From Anaspis maculata (Eukaryota; Arthropoda; Insecta; Coleoptera; Scraptiidae), in assembly GCA_949128115.1 (NCBI GenBank), contig OX421967.1, positions 22,894,635 to 22,958,634 on the forward strand: a DNA stretch of 64,000 nucleotides, given 5' to 3'. The notes under the pieces were generated by a model. The model worked only from the letters and a program-made list of their open reading frames with translations. It did no database searches and was not told where the DNA came from. Position numbers and translations under genes: made by a program. Below are positions 23,166 through 36,700 of the stretch, piece after piece (position 1 is the first letter of the stretch; each line of letters opens with the position of its first letter).

Positions 23166-23603
23166 TCACATATGTTTGTAACATTCAGGTATACGTATTG
23201 AAGTAATTTCCATGCAGAAGGTGGTGGTTACATCCATAGCTCTGCCCTTTCCTTGGTAGAAGTTGGATATCATTTTCCAGATATCTTCTATACATAGCTC
23301 CCCTACATAGCGATAAGATAAATGGAATGGACTTCTTGTATATTTTTTATCGCAAAAAGTTATACCAACTTTATCATCTGCTTGTAAAGTATCAAATGCA
23401 AATTTGATTACGTCTTGAACTGCATCTCTCATCCAATCTGCAAAATTCTCAGACATAGACACAGGTTTAACTTTAAACTCTATCTTCCGACGATGTAAAT
23501 TGAACTTTTTAATCTTTGTTGTTGTATCATTCGTCATAATAAATTTCTCCATTGCTGAACAACGCGTATTGAATACCTGCGGCAAACTGAGTGGATCATG
23601 CAT
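23166..23603 (-). CDS. Unrecognised 145-codon ORF, possibly Maverick/adintovirus-type
   Basis: Intact minus-strand frame from ATG at 23603 to a stop at 23166. The product is soluble and basic near the N terminus (KIKKFNLHRRKIEF). It then shows DDKVGITFCDKKYTRSPFHL and a segment around EDIWKMISNFYQGKG, ending IRIPECYKHM. The order DKVGI, SPF.L, then a helix and a final IP/MP-type strand recalls small proteins or N-terminal domains found beside type B DNA polymerases in Maverick-like insect elements. That resemblance is from pattern memory only. No polymerase is visible nearby. Alternatives are a chance frame or an unrelated element gene. Confidence 0.35.
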   Translation of the reverse strand: MHDPLSLPQVFNTRCSAMEKFIMTNDTTTKIKKFNLHRRKIEFKVKPVSMSENFADWMRDAVQDVIKFAFDTLQADDKVGITFCDKKYTRSPFHLSYRYVGELCIEDIWKMISNFYQGKGRAMDVTTTFCMEITSIRIPECYKHM

Positions 23604-24000
23604 GTTATAATCATCATATTATGATCACTATGGTGAAATAAAAGGTACTGAGCATGCGTGAATCTTGAGGTTAGCACTCGAGAAGGAGAATGGTCAAATT
23701 TTTTCTTTTCCCAATGCTGTTATAAAGGTGTGGGTTGTTATGTTATTGTGGCTTCCTACTCAATCAGAACCATAATATTATAAATTGAGGGGTGGAGGGC
23801 AAAATGAAACTTTTGAAATAGTGTTCCGCTATACACCTTGTCCGAAACTGTTGCTGAATTTTTCTCTATTATAATTATCATGTTGTAAATAACTGAGCAG
23901 TCAGATTGCTGTCGCCCGCTTGATTGAAGGTAGGTGCGTTATAAGAACTTCCATTACATTTGTTTTGAGTAACTTTTTGTAGCACATTTTCGTGGTAAAA

Positions 24001-24200
24001 NNNNNNNNNNNNNNNNNNNNNNNNNNNNNNNNNNNNNNNNNNNNNNNNNNNNNNNNNNNNNNNNNNNNNNNNNNNNNNNNNNNNNNNNNNNNNNNNNNNN
24101 NNNNNNNNNNNNNNNNNNNNNNNNNNNNNNNNNNNNNNNNNNNNNNNNNNNNNNNNNNNNNNNNNNNNNNNNNNNNNNNNNNNNNNNNNNNNNNNNNNNN
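24001..24200. other. Assembly gap (200 N)
   Basis: Exactly 200 undetermined bases, so probably a fixed-size scaffold gap. Its right edge is inside the AGGTCA array, the likely cause of the break. Confidence 0.99.
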
Positions 24201-24203
24201 AAA

Positions 24204-24335
24204 AAGTCAAAGGTCAAAGGTCAATGAACTTTCAAGGTCAAGGTCAAATTCGAGGTCAAGGTCAAGGTCAGGGGTCAATGACCTGTCAAGGTTGTCCCCC
24301 CCACCACCGTTGCACGCCCAAAAATTATCTACTCT
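24204..24335 (-). repeat. Interspersed repeat with AGGTCA array, copy 2 (truncated by gap)
   Basis: Reverse-orientation copy of the 15702 repeat: AGGTCAAAGGTCA, then AGGTCAAGGTCA runs, then GGTTGTCCCCCCCACCACCG and CACGCCCAAAAATTATCTAC. About seven AGGTCA and one TGACCT remain visible. The rest lies in the gap. Confidence 0.85.
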
Positions 24336-24796
24336 CATTAGTGTCCATGACTCATTGTCATTGCACCACTGCTTTTGTTGCTGTTATTGTTAGAAATGAA
24401 AACTGTTACGTCAAAAGTGACAGTTGGCAGCGATATTTTGTTCGTTTCGACCGTTGTTGTCATTTTCGTTGTTAATGCACCTTCACAAATGATCACTGAA
24501 CTCAATTTCAACTAAACATTCCCTTTTGATACCAAAACCTTCGATCCGGTAACTAAAAGGGGAAACAAGAAGGAACTAAATGAACAATCCACATTTTTTA
24601 TTCTCCTTTTAGACACTATTTTAGGTGGATTGCCACTTTCGACCAATTTATTCCATTACTGACGTATATGACACAAGGCCCGATCCTCGCCCCTAAATTG
24701 AAGTTTTCGTTAGTGATAATACGTTCCTCATCTCGAAACGTATCCTCTGCTTAGTTTGACCCCGAGGAACATATCGAAAGTAGAAGCATTGTATAA

Positions 24797-25289
24797 CCAT
24801 TGTATAACTACTCCTAGTAGGCCAGCCGCCGTTCAAATTGTGCAATTTCCGGAAAGCACGGGCAGGTGGCGTGTTCAGCATTTGTCGTTTGGTCGCTTAA
24901 ATTAGTTATAGATCACGCTGTCTTCAAATTTCAACGTGGCGCCCAACTTACTGATAGATGTTGATGGTTTGGTACAAAAATTTTAATTTTTCTATTGTAT
25001 AACTATTACTAGTAGGTCAGCCTCGAATTTGGGATTTTGTCGCTAGATGTCGCCCAGAGCAATTAGCTCGCAATAAATTATCAGCGCATATGAGAAAAAT
25101 TTAAACTTCTGTACCAAACCATCAACATCTATCAGTAAGTTGGACGCCACGTTGAAATTTGAAGACAGCGTGATTTATAACTAATTTGAGCGACCAAACG
25201 ACAAATGCTGAACACGTCACCTGCCCGTGCTTTCCGAAAATTGCACAATTTGAACGGCGGCTGGCCTACTAGGAGTAGTTATACAACGG
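24797..25289. mobile_element. Inverted-repeat element, ~200-bp arms
   Basis: The left arm starts CCATTGTATAACTACTCCTA and includes AACTTACTGATAGATGTTGA. The right arm is its mirror, ending TAGGAGTAGTTATACAACGG. A third partial copy of the end (TTGTATAACTATTACTAGTA) lies in the loop near 24996. No coding. Confidence 0.85.
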
Positions 25290-27203
25290 TAGAAGGTTGG
25301 AGAGCCACTGATTTTTAGTTCTGTCACTGTCAAGGGCGTTGGCTATTTATCAAACTACTTGTACGATTATGTATGGATGAAATTTACAGTGTTGTCAACA
25401 AGACTTCTTGTAAGTAAATGATAAATTTCACTCTTGTTGTCAGCCCGAGTGTCAGCCATCTACTGAACTCCTAGGTACCTACGCATTCATTTTACAGTCC
25501 AGTTTAGGTGCAAGTCCTTATTAGTTTTGTGTACACGTAAGGCAGGGCTGGATTCGTCAAATTACTTGAGTGAACTGGTTTTTATTATTGAACAGAACCA
25601 TTCTTGAAAATTCGCTGAAAGCGATGAAGCATTCACTCTCTCAATGATTGATCTCGCTTAATACATGAAATTGTATCAATCTGAAATATTACATTACGTA
25701 ACAAGTACGGAAAGTGATACATTACGCGTACGTGTCATACGTGAAAGTAAGACACTTTACGGCGAGTTACGTACACTATTTTTCCTACGACCAGGAGAAA
25801 ATTACATCCAAATAAGGACGTAATTTTCGTGTTTTTCTGTAAACGTAGATTTTGTAAAAACCGTAAACGTAGATTTTGTGAAAGCCAGTGGATGAATAAT
25901 AATTACAAAAATTATGGTAATTTTAAATGGGTTTATGAACAAATTGTGCATGTATTTCAAATTTTCAAAAATTCAATTTTTTCACAATTTTCAATTTTTT
26001 TCTCGAAAAACACCGCTATTCCCTGACCACCCAGATTGAACAATACTGATATTTTTCCATATATTTCATTTTTTCTCAAATAACACCGCTATTTTCTGAC
26101 CAAGCCTGCCTGTGGCTGTTGTTATGCTTGAGCATCTCACAAGCGAGCGGTACACCGAACCATCGCAAAAAAATCAAGAACCCCATCAAAAACCAGTATT
26201 TCAAATTTAGATTGCTTTGAAAATCTAAAAAATGATCTTTTTCATTGAAAATTCGGGAAATTGCAGGTTTTGAACTCGCGCCCTCTGGACACACGCCTCG
26301 CGCCTGATGCAGTAGGTAGGGTTGGAGGTGGCGTCTTTCACCATCAAGCTATCAGGGTATTTTTGTCAGTCGGCCAAAACCGTCGTTTAAAGGACACGAA
26401 CAAATTCTTTTATCCTTTGAAGAGCAATAGCGGTCTAAGTCCCCGGGTACCAGCCGGGAAAAGTACGTTTTGGTCATCAATCAGCAGGTGTATGGGACTT
26501 CATTTATTAACAACGTCTCCTTGTGAGAAAACTGAAAATCCAGTAATGAAATTAATTAGTGACATTTCAACTGTCACTTTGACATTTTAGTATGTTAACT
26601 TGATTCAAAGCATTTGGGTGTATTGGATGGGGCTGGTGCAGCTCAAGATTTCTAAATGGATCCCCATTTAATCTTTTGTGGTCACATTTGCATTGCTACC
26701 AAAGAATTATTCTGCTTTATAAGTGTAGGTAAGAATTTCATTCATAACTTCACAGTTACTGTTGCTGAAAAAAAATTATGTAGGATTTCTATTTTTATAC
26801 ATCTCACCGCTAGGGTTAGGCCTTGGATAAGGTTGTATAAGCATGTCAAACCCATACTATCGGTTGAGAGGACATGACTGAGGCCAGTCCTGTAGGTGCG
26901 AATCATTGTTAATTTGCTTGTGAATGAAAGCCGGTTTTTCGAAATTTTGAAAAACCGAAATCGAAATCGTCGTTTAAATTCGTATTGATTCGTGGTCCGA
27001 ATGAACTGTGCGTTATAATAACGCACGGCTCATAACGCACAGGTTGGGTAGGTTGACGTAATTGACAACTTTCGGGCGCCCACTATAGCGTGTGAAAGAG
27101 GTCACTTTCGTAGGTGGTCGTAGGAAAATATATTAACGCGACTTTTCGGCATGACTCACGATAGAACAAAGCGTCCCCTATCCGAAAAAAAAACTAAACT
27201 CAC
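25290..27203. other. No exon seen; SINE-like fragment near 26.3 kb
   Basis: Mostly AT-rich. On the minus strand near 26255-26330 a B-box-like GAGTTCAAAACC follows a GC-rich head, suggesting an old tRNA-derived SINE. The next exon of the minus-strand gene that ends at 27204 is not recognisable here. Confidence 0.35.
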
Positions 27204-27705
27204 CTCTGCTTTTTCTGGTGTTGCTGACGGCGTCTTCGTTCTCGTCGTCCGTGTCATTCCTCACTTGCAGCTGAACGTTGCAGAACCGTTTCCGGAAAGG
27301 CGCCAAGTTCTCGATGATGTTGTCGTAGGGTATGGACGAACAGCTGTGCGTCCTGATCTTCTTCGTACCCGGCCCGCCCCTTCTGGTGTTGGAGGCGGTG
27401 CTGGCGGTCGTCTCGCCGGCCGCCGCTTCGTCCTTGGATATTTTGGTGAACGTGTACCGGTTCAGGCTCGTGGTCGTGGTGACGACTTTGACCGCGTCCT
27501 TGGTAGTGGTGGTGGTCAATTTGGTCACCTCCCGAGCAGAGGTCGGTGGCGGCACGCTGTTCGACTGGACCTGCAGCAGAGAACAAGGACGATGATAAGA
27601 AACGAACGCAGGCGATGTAATAACAGTGCGAACACTGCGAACAGCGCACAAAGGACGAAAAAAAAATCAATCAGGTTTGCGCTGTACTATAGTTTGTGTA
27701 TCTAC

Positions 27706-27748
<43 letters not shown>

Positions 27749-30700
27749 ACCGCGTTTTAATGAGGAAACGTCGGAGACACGTAATGGGTCATAAATATGA
27801 TACAAAACTGGAAAAAAAAAAGAAGAAGGAGAGAACGATGATTGAGCACTGTGAGCAGAGCAAAGTTTCTTTATTTTATTGGTAATAACACAATCGATTA
27901 TTGCAGTCACATGTACGCTGGCACCCAAAGAGAAGATTGCAGCATCCTGTGTGTTTACGATCTTTGTTCCAAGCCAAAGAAAACTGATGCGCAGCCTTCT
28001 GTATGTTGAGCTCTAAACTTTGAAAGTCGCCAATCTCACGATAGTCAAGTCAAAATTGAGGGTTTGCGCGAGCGTACCTGATCGCGATTTAGCAATGATA
28101 GAGGGTGATTTTACCATTATGAAATTATTGCCCATCCTGAGTAGCAACTGAGATCTGCATTTTCACATCTTCATTGCTTCCATTCTACAGTTGCGACTAT
28201 CCCAGAAAAGTGCCTTAATTTTGGATCCAGTAAAGTCTAGGAATGCTGAGGTACCTGTAGTGAAGTCGGTCCACACACGATCACACGAATGTGTCACGTC
28301 ACGAGCACGACCCAAACCCTACCAAACTGCCGTTACCGTATTATTTCTTGCAGACTTTTCTGGTGGCTATCCGCAGCAACTAGGGAGTCGGAAAAAACGA
28401 CCCGAAAGTGAAATGTAAATCTTTTGTAGAAATGAAGCCGAAAACGCTTTATTAGTGAAGTAGAAATTCCAAGGCCGACAGAGGCGAAAAGTGCAAGCAC
28501 ATTTCCGCTATTCTGATAAAGTGCATAAAATATTATTTTGATAGGGTAGGGAGGGAAATTGACCGATCACCAACATTCATGGGGTCGGCATAGTTTAGGG
28601 ACCACGAATCGTTCACTCTCGAGTGCGACGATCCCAAGGCCGTAACAAGAGCAATGAACTTTTCTAGCCGTCTACGTACGGCACTGCAACTGGAAATCAA
28701 ACACCGCGTCGCGGCACGAATTGCCAAATTGCTTGACATTTGAAATCTGCCAAGCGCCTAGACGACGTTGTTAGCATCCGTTACCAAAAATGCCAGCAAA
28801 TGTGCCACTGTAATCTAGACGCTGGCGACCGATTCATCATTTTATTTCAACACGAAAGTGACATATTTTCTCAAATTCCCCTAAAACTGCTGATGACCAA
28901 ACTGAGCTATCCCAGCAGGCCGCAAGTGCTATTGAACGATACAATACTGAGGTAGAAAAAAATATAAGTCTCACTTATGAAGGGAAGTTGAGCATTGCCC
29001 TAAGGTGGCCGGAATATTGGTCAAATAACACAGTTCTCCTTCAGTTCCAGTAACCTTATTGTCTGGAAGAAAATTACAATTCAGGTCCCTTCTGAAAGCT
29101 ACAAGAATGGTCTTCAACTTAACGAGCTCAAATTTTTAATTTTTGGAAACAAAAAATTATTTATTTTTCATAAAATTAAAATTTGAGCTCGTTAGGTTGA
29201 AGACTATTCTTGAAGCTTTTGAAAGAGACCTGTGGTGGAAGCGCGCCGTCAATCGGTTACGAAATTCGTGTTCGTGTACGAATTTTGCTAGCACGCCACT
29301 TTCATGTTTCGTAAATAGTGAATATCGCCTAATCCCTGGCGTCTTCTGCCCCGTGCAGAGCATGCGTTCAAACGGTTACGAAGTTCGTTTTCGTATCAGA
29401 ATTCATTCCGGATTTTGCGAGCACGCCACTTTCGTATTTCGTAGAAATCGACCAGCCCCTTGCGTATCTTAGCCACAGCCGTGTCCGCAAGCTTAGTACA
29501 AATACGAAAACCTTAGGTTTTGCGCAAAGTGTCGATCTTTCTTGTCTTTGTCTAGCATAATACAGGTGTCCCGAAAATACACCGACAACGTTCTAGGACA
29601 GCTTTCTCTCATCAAAATAAGAAGAAAAGTTCCCATGAACAGGCCCCTAAAGGTGAGACCCTGAAGATGGTTGTTTATTTAATATTTCCGAAACCATTCA
29701 AGGAAAATCCATCAAACTTGACACATTTAATAACCTTCTTAAGCTCAACAAAACTTGAATGCCTAACAAAAATGAAGTTGCTTTGAAATAGTTTTTCTTT
29801 CGCTTTGAATATCGTAATTAAAGAATCAGCATTTGTGACCACGTTTTCATACATTCAAACTCAAATATCTCGTAAACGGTGCATCTATCGAGGTTGAACA
29901 AAGGAACTTTTTTTTGGTAGAAAACTCCAATATTCCATGATTACTTGTTAGATTTGGAAACAATCCACATTCAAAAAAGTTAGGGTTATTTTTACCCCAC
30001 ACCTCAGCCTGACCCACCCCTGGTAAATTATTTTGGAATTAATCTTGCCTTATTTTATTGGGCATAAGAAGGTCAGTAGATGTGTCAAGTTTGATTGATT
30101 TCCCTTGAGCGGTTTCGGAGATATTAAATAAAAACCATCTTCAGGGTCCCACCTTTAGGGGCCTGTAGCTCCCTTAGGAAGCGTTTCCGGACCCATGTTC
30201 ATAGGAACTTTATTTCTTGTTTTGCTGAGAGGAAGCTGCCTTAGAACGTTGTCGGTGTATTTTCGGGACACCCTGTATATCTGCATCTTTCCTCTTCGTC
30301 GCTGAAATTTTAGCAATATGGCGGCCTTCATACACGGGCACGACTTTTTACGATCGTTTTCGATTGCAAAGACGAATCACAATACGCAAGTTTATACAAT
30401 AGAAAATACGCAAGCTTCGTATACAAAATTCGTAAACAGAATTCGCTCCCCGCACTGAATGGTAATTTTCTTCCACAGAATAAGGTTACTGGAACTGAAG
30501 GAAAACTGTGTTATTTGACCAATATTCCAGCCACCTTAATGGCGAGGCGGTAAAAGACCGTGGCGGCCGACCCAATCGTAGTGATGACGCGTGCACTGAC
30601 ATGCCCAAGTTTGAAGCCAAAATCCAGTTTTTGTGAAAACATCTTATTTTCTCGTTTTACACGCATTATAAATATTAAATATTGAATGCTTGAGATTAAT

Positions 30701-33700
30701 GACCTTTTTCTCAAAAAAATTACTAAAGCTATCCTTGTTTCAAATTCTTATTTTCTTGAAAAAAATCGAGTTTGTTACTAGCTGATTCCTTGAGAAAAAG
30801 TTGATTATCTCTTAAGAGTCCTCTGTACGCTTAAAGCAGCTCCGACTAAAAGGCCTCTAAATCGAAAGCGGTGATTTTCGTTAAACTGGTATTTGGTGAT
30901 TGCACTTCATATTTCCATAAAAACATGTGAGAGGAAAAAAATCCGAGAAAAACCGATCACAGCCGAAGATAGTAAAATTTTACGGGCGCCATCCTGGGGC
31001 CTTTATTTGACTTGAAAGAAAATTCCTTTTTCCAAGGAGTACTCTCTACCGTATTCTGCATCAACGTACCGGGTGATTTTTCAATAAAATATCTGGAGCC
31101 AAAGTTATTTGGCTGTGGAAATTAATAAAAAATGCTCAAAAATTTGGAGCTTCATATCTTCAGCTGAAATGTTTTTACTGAAAAACCACCCGGTACGATT
31201 GTGCAGAATACTGTTGAGAGTCCACCCTGAAAAAAAGGATTTTTGTTTCAAGTCAAATAAAGGCCCTAGGGTGACGCGCGTGAGATTTGACTATCTTCGG
31301 CTGTGATCGGTTTTTCTCGGATTTTTTCCATTAATATGTTCATATAGAGATATGAAGTGAAATCTCCAAATGCCAGTTCAAAGAAAATCACCGGCTTCGA
31401 TTTAGAAGCATTTTAGTTGGAGCCACTCTGAGCGTACAGAGGACTCTTAAAGAAACTGAGACCTTATATTCGAATTGTTTCAAGCCAGAAAAAAAAAGTG
31501 TTTTGCCCCGAGCATCTCTTCCTACTACGCCATTAGATCGGCTCCGCGGCAAGGCCGTGAATTCCCTTCATCGATTTTTTTCTTCCTTTAAAGAATCGCA
31601 CCGCTCAAAAGCACTGGCGGCCAGCCGGGGCAGATTCGTTTTGACCATCAGCAACTGTAAGAGAATCTTGAAAAATATGTCGCTTTCGCGTTGAAATGAT
31701 AAGAAATCGGTCGCTAGATCCAAGTCCACTGGAAGCACAGTACTTTTATTCTATTCCCTACGGTCGAATTTTGTGCATAAAAACCTGAGACCGATTATAA
31801 AGCCGGAGATTAGGTTTTCGAAATCTCAGCCGGACCAGGTGCTCTTTTCATGCCAGCTGCCTAATTCAGCTAATGATGCATCCACAAGAGGGAAAAGGAC
31901 GAAGCCTCTGACGACCACAGGATCGCCATCGGAACTGAGCTGATCGAAAGGGGCGACACACTTCTGACTACAGGGGTGCCTCAACCCGCCAACAGAAAAA
32001 CACAAGTGTAACTACAAACCTTGAGCTTTTCCTTTTTGCCGTTCTTCTTCTTTCCGCCGTTCGGTTTGGGTTTGGCTTTGGGTTTCTGTTGAGATGTCGG
32101 TTGCTGCTGTTGATGCCCAGTTTTATTTGGCAGTTCTTCAGCTACGGTGTGATAGCCCTTGTTGTTGCTGGCATTGGTGGCTGTCAGATCGGGCGAAGTC
32201 GAAGACTGATCTATGTATTCCAAATCGCCCGCGCCCAGCGACAAGCTCTTGTCAAGAGCTGTTGCAGGCTGATGTTCTGCGGCGCCATCTGCCGCTGAAG
32301 TTTCGTTGGTGTCTTTTTTGAGTTGCTGTTGTTGCTGCTGGTTTTGACTGGGACTGGTTAAAGCAGAGTTGTTGGAATCCTTGAAACGAAAATCTAATTT
32401 AGTTCGAGGTTAATTTAGATTTTTTCAAACCAGCTTCAACTCGTAATTTTGTTACTTCTTCGATTTTCGAACTTCGATTTGCAATAGTTGCCTCGATAAT
32501 TGTCATGATAATAAACTTGCACTGAAAGATGACACCAAGATTTATCTTTTTGGGTCACAAAATTGTCTGCCACTTCGAAATTTCTTCGAATTTCTTGATA
32601 AGGTTGTCGTAAATTGTATAAAAGATTACGTACAATTTTCAGAAGTAGTGAACAATAAGTGAAGGTTTTCAAGAAGAATATAAAAAATGCCGAAAATCAA
32701 GAATTATTCACTGAGGTCGGTCAAAACACTCGGGATTATTGTTACTTAAATTGAAACTGATTTGAATTGTTAATTACATTAATTGAAAATGTTCATCTGA
32801 AGATTGTTGAATGATAGCTTAGTTCATTTATTATACAGGGTGGCCCAACAAAAAAATTCCACCCCAGTTTTTGAGAGAACGAGCGATGAAAAAAAAAAAG
32901 CCGAAACAGGTAGATTTCATTTTCGAAGAGGACATTAAAATTATAATTATTCAGTAATGATAACCCCGAGACAGGGTTACTATTACTTCCAAAATATTCA
33001 AATGGCAATAGGGCTCTAACAGTACCTCACTTTAAAGGTCTTTGAATTCTTTCCATGACTGCCTATATTTTACTTTCCCGGCCCACCCACGAACACGGAG
33101 GGAAAGTATTGTAATCGTGCAGAAAAAAAGTTTTGAGATTTCACCGGATATATCCGTTTTGAGGTCCCCCAAGACGATTAAGACCATTTTCAGAATGATG
33201 TCTGTCTGTGTGTGTGTATGTGTGGTGTGTGTGTGTGTGTGTGTATGTGTGTGTGTATGTGTGTCTGTCTGTGATCTTCCACGATAACTGCCGTAACGTT
33301 GACTGGATCGACTTGATATTTGGTATACAAACATGGTTGTTTCCTGAAAAGAGCCCATTAGTTTTTGGCTGTCATCTGTCAAACCCAACTGTCACTATCA
33401 TCAAATGTCAGAAGCTATATCTCACGGAACTCAACTTGCAATATGTCATTTGAAAGCCCTTGGAAAACTGTATTCAGAACAGTTGGAAACATTGCCCTAT
33501 CTGTCATCTGTCAAATAATAAAAAATGTTAAAGTTCAAAACTTTACCAATTAATTATTCAAAATCTATCTGATGGATTGGAACCAGATTTGGCAGGAAGC
33601 AACACAACAAAAGAGTCAAATTGAGGCCGCAGTTGCAGTTTTCCACCATTCTCCAGTTGAGCGTAATGAATTTTCGAAATTTCTCCTGGCCGTTGCCACT

Positions 33701-36700
33701 CAGGAGGGGCTCTCGCCGGTGTTTCGACCAGCACGACACGCTTTTGTAGCAGGACTCCACTCAAAAATTTATTCCTGCTCGGGGATCGACTTTTTTTTGG
33801 AAATTTCAACTGATATCGAAAGTAGATTGTATTGAGCGTCGTGCAGGTCTATTTTCAGAGTTGACACGGTTTCGGTTTTCCGACTGTAATTTTTTCAAAA
33901 TGAAATTTGCACATTCCGTGAATTTGAGAAAAACGCAATGCAAACTTCTACATGCGGTAGGCCCCACGAAATATTAATTTTAGGTGCAGACATGCTGTGA
34001 ATAAAAGTTAGAGAAAGGATTGAGCTAATTTTTGGAGGAAAAATTTTCGAAATCGGATCAACAGTTGCCGAGTTTTCCTCTCTGGAAAAACTGCAAATTT
34101 TCCAACTTTTTATTCAGTGAACAGATTTCTCGGAATTGTTTTTTTTAGAGAATAGATAACTGGTTCTTGAACATTTTCCAATAATTTCTCTCCAATTTCC
34201 CGGAAATTTTCCTCCTGAAAATATAAAACCACTCATGCGATCGTACAAATTAAGCGGTTCTGTCACGATAATTACCGAATTATTGATCCGATCAAATCGA
34301 AATCAGGTACGGAGGCCTAAGTTCAGCCTGGAATGTTCTGATTAGACTTTGGGTGGATGATTTTGATCGGAAGCCCTCAGGTGGCACATTGGGTCTGGGT
34401 TTGTCTGCCCAAGCTCTAAATTGAAAATATAGAATTGAAATTTGACACACAGATGCAGTGAAAGTTTTCAATCAAGTTTTTGTAATTTCATCATCATATC
34501 TAAAGTAGGAACAAAAATTTCAATAAGGAACCAGCATTGCATTTTTGAGATATCACAGCAGTTAGCTACCTAGTTCTACCTTTTTGATCATTTCATCACC
34601 TTGGAAAACTGACCTAACCTGTCATTTTTTCTGTCCGCTCAACAATGGATGCAGGATGCTCGCTAAACGCTCGACTAAATAGAATTTTTTCATCAATTTC
34701 CAAATCGAATCGCCCCCTCCCGAAGGGACACTTCGATCAAAATCATTACTGACGTCTCTGGATACCGCCGGGAAAGTTTTGTGTCGCCCCACAACAGATT
34801 TTTTTTATTTGGCAGTATGTCTGCGAGTTATTCAAAATGGTCGAAAAAAAAACCTGAAAAACTCAACTATCCTAACACAATAGCGCGTTTATTTCCGAAC
34901 AAGAACTCTGCAAAACAAGCCAACATCATTCTTGAGAACAAAAAAGAGTAGGACACAAAACCTGCCACGCCTGCCTGTCACAATTGGCGAAAATCAGCGG
35001 CCACCAGAAGGCGCTGAACGCAGTCAAACATGGTGGCCCAAGAGGCCTTGACAAATAGGTACCCAGCGCACAGCCCAGCGCAGTAGCGCAGTAGCACTCG
35101 ACAGTTGACAGTACCTACTCCAAATCATAAAAATATTGACAGTTTTGACAGTTGAGAAATAAATAAATTTTTTTGTCTTTCTTGTTTACCACATCGTCGT
35201 GAATGTGAGCGAGTGAGTGTTGTAGTTTGATTTGAATTACTGCGTTAGTATACGCCGATGGACACAATGCACAATGCAGCAGCAAAAGCCGATACGTAAG
35301 TTGGTGAAATGCTGGCCGAAAAATGCAATCTCTGAATGCTTAATTACATTGCAGGTTTTGAGTTGTGTGAGCCCCTTGCACACAAGGTGGAAATACTGAC
35401 CCCCACAAGACAAGGCATAGGTACAACAGGACGCATCACGAAAATGAGCCAACAATTATCGGTTAGGCCAGAAAGATAAACATTCTTTTGGAGTAATCGT
35501 ACGACTCATACATTGACTGTGTAAAATTTCAGTAGCTAATAAGCATTTACCGCTGTCTAGAATAATAAAAATCATAGTTTATCAATAATAATTGAGTATT
35601 CTTCAATCATAAGTTTAATCATAGCTCATCGGTTGATGTTAGTGTTTCTTACAATGGAAAATATTTTCATATCGATTATGTTGTTCTAAATCTGAACTGA
35701 TGAGGCGAGTGACGGATTCTGATTTGCAGGCCAGGTATCTTCTCTCAATGCCGCTGGCGTTGATCTCCAGGCTCTCCGGCTGCTCTCACTGGCTTATCGG
35801 AGATGGCTTCACGAGTTCACAACACTGTTCCAACAACTGGGCCACAGAACCTAGCCTCCAAATGGTTTTCAATTATCCATTTATGAGACATAACAAAGCA
35901 CAAGAGTCTCAGTCGCAGTGAGCCCCAGTCACCCCACACACGATTAAATGACCTGCCTCAATCACTTCTTCGCACTTTGTCGAGTCGAGAGGGGGCTGAT
36001 TTGGTCACCAACATGACCATAAATATTGGGCAAATGAATCTGTATTATCGGCATTTTCTAAAACAAAAATAAGTTAAGAGATACTGCTACGAAATTCCAT
36101 TCCCAACGAACCCACAGTGCTTGGCCCACTGTTACGCTTTCACTGACAGCTATCACTGTTGACAGCTGTTGTGATGTAAATGCGCACTGCGTTTACTACC
36201 TATTTGTCAAGGCCCCTTGGGCCACCATGTTTTATTGCGTACAGCGCTACCACGCGGAAAAGATTTTCGCCAATAGAGTACAAATTTATCAATAAATCAA
36301 ATTTCAATCAGTAATCTGTTTCTTTCTTTTTTTATTCACTTTTCCAAAAACATACCTCGAATTAAAAAAAAAACTTGGCAATCATAAAGAGAGTTCAAAG
36401 ACTTTTGCCCTGACCCCTGCTGCCATCAAATTTTTTTGGGAGGGTAGTAACCCCGATCACGGGGGGAAAAATCATGTCTGAATTTATAATATTTGAATGT
36501 CCCCCGGCTTTTTCATTGTTTATCATCCGTTCTCTCAAAAACTGGGGTGGAAACTTTTCGTTGGGTCACCCTGTATTAGAAAGGACGAAATAAATCCACA
36601 AAACGTGCCCACTTCAAAGAACCACCAATCCAATTATTGTAAACAAACCCACGAGGTTGTAAACCTATTCATGAAAATGGTTTTCATGTTTTTCTTATCG

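Larger units (their letters stand above)
32834..36575. mobile_element. Composite TACAGGGTGGCCC-ended element
   Basis: Left end TACAGGGTGGCCCAACAAAA and right end TTGGGTCACCCTGTA are inverted. Matching continues through CCACCCCAGTTTTTGAGAGA and a shared CGGGGTTACTA-type block, about 150 bp in all. The 3.7-kb span is inflated by nested sequences: a microsatellite-linked repeat (33060-34810) and another inverted-repeat element (34984-36273). It lies in the intron between the 39295-38980 and 32379-32020 exons. Confidence 0.7.

Noticed and set aside
27151..27885. 244-codon plus frame
   Set aside because: It is antisense to the well-supported minus exon 27204-27570 and then runs into a (TG)n tract.
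33042..33453. Cys/Val- or His/Thr-repeat frames
   Set aside because: Translation of the (GT)n microsatellite.
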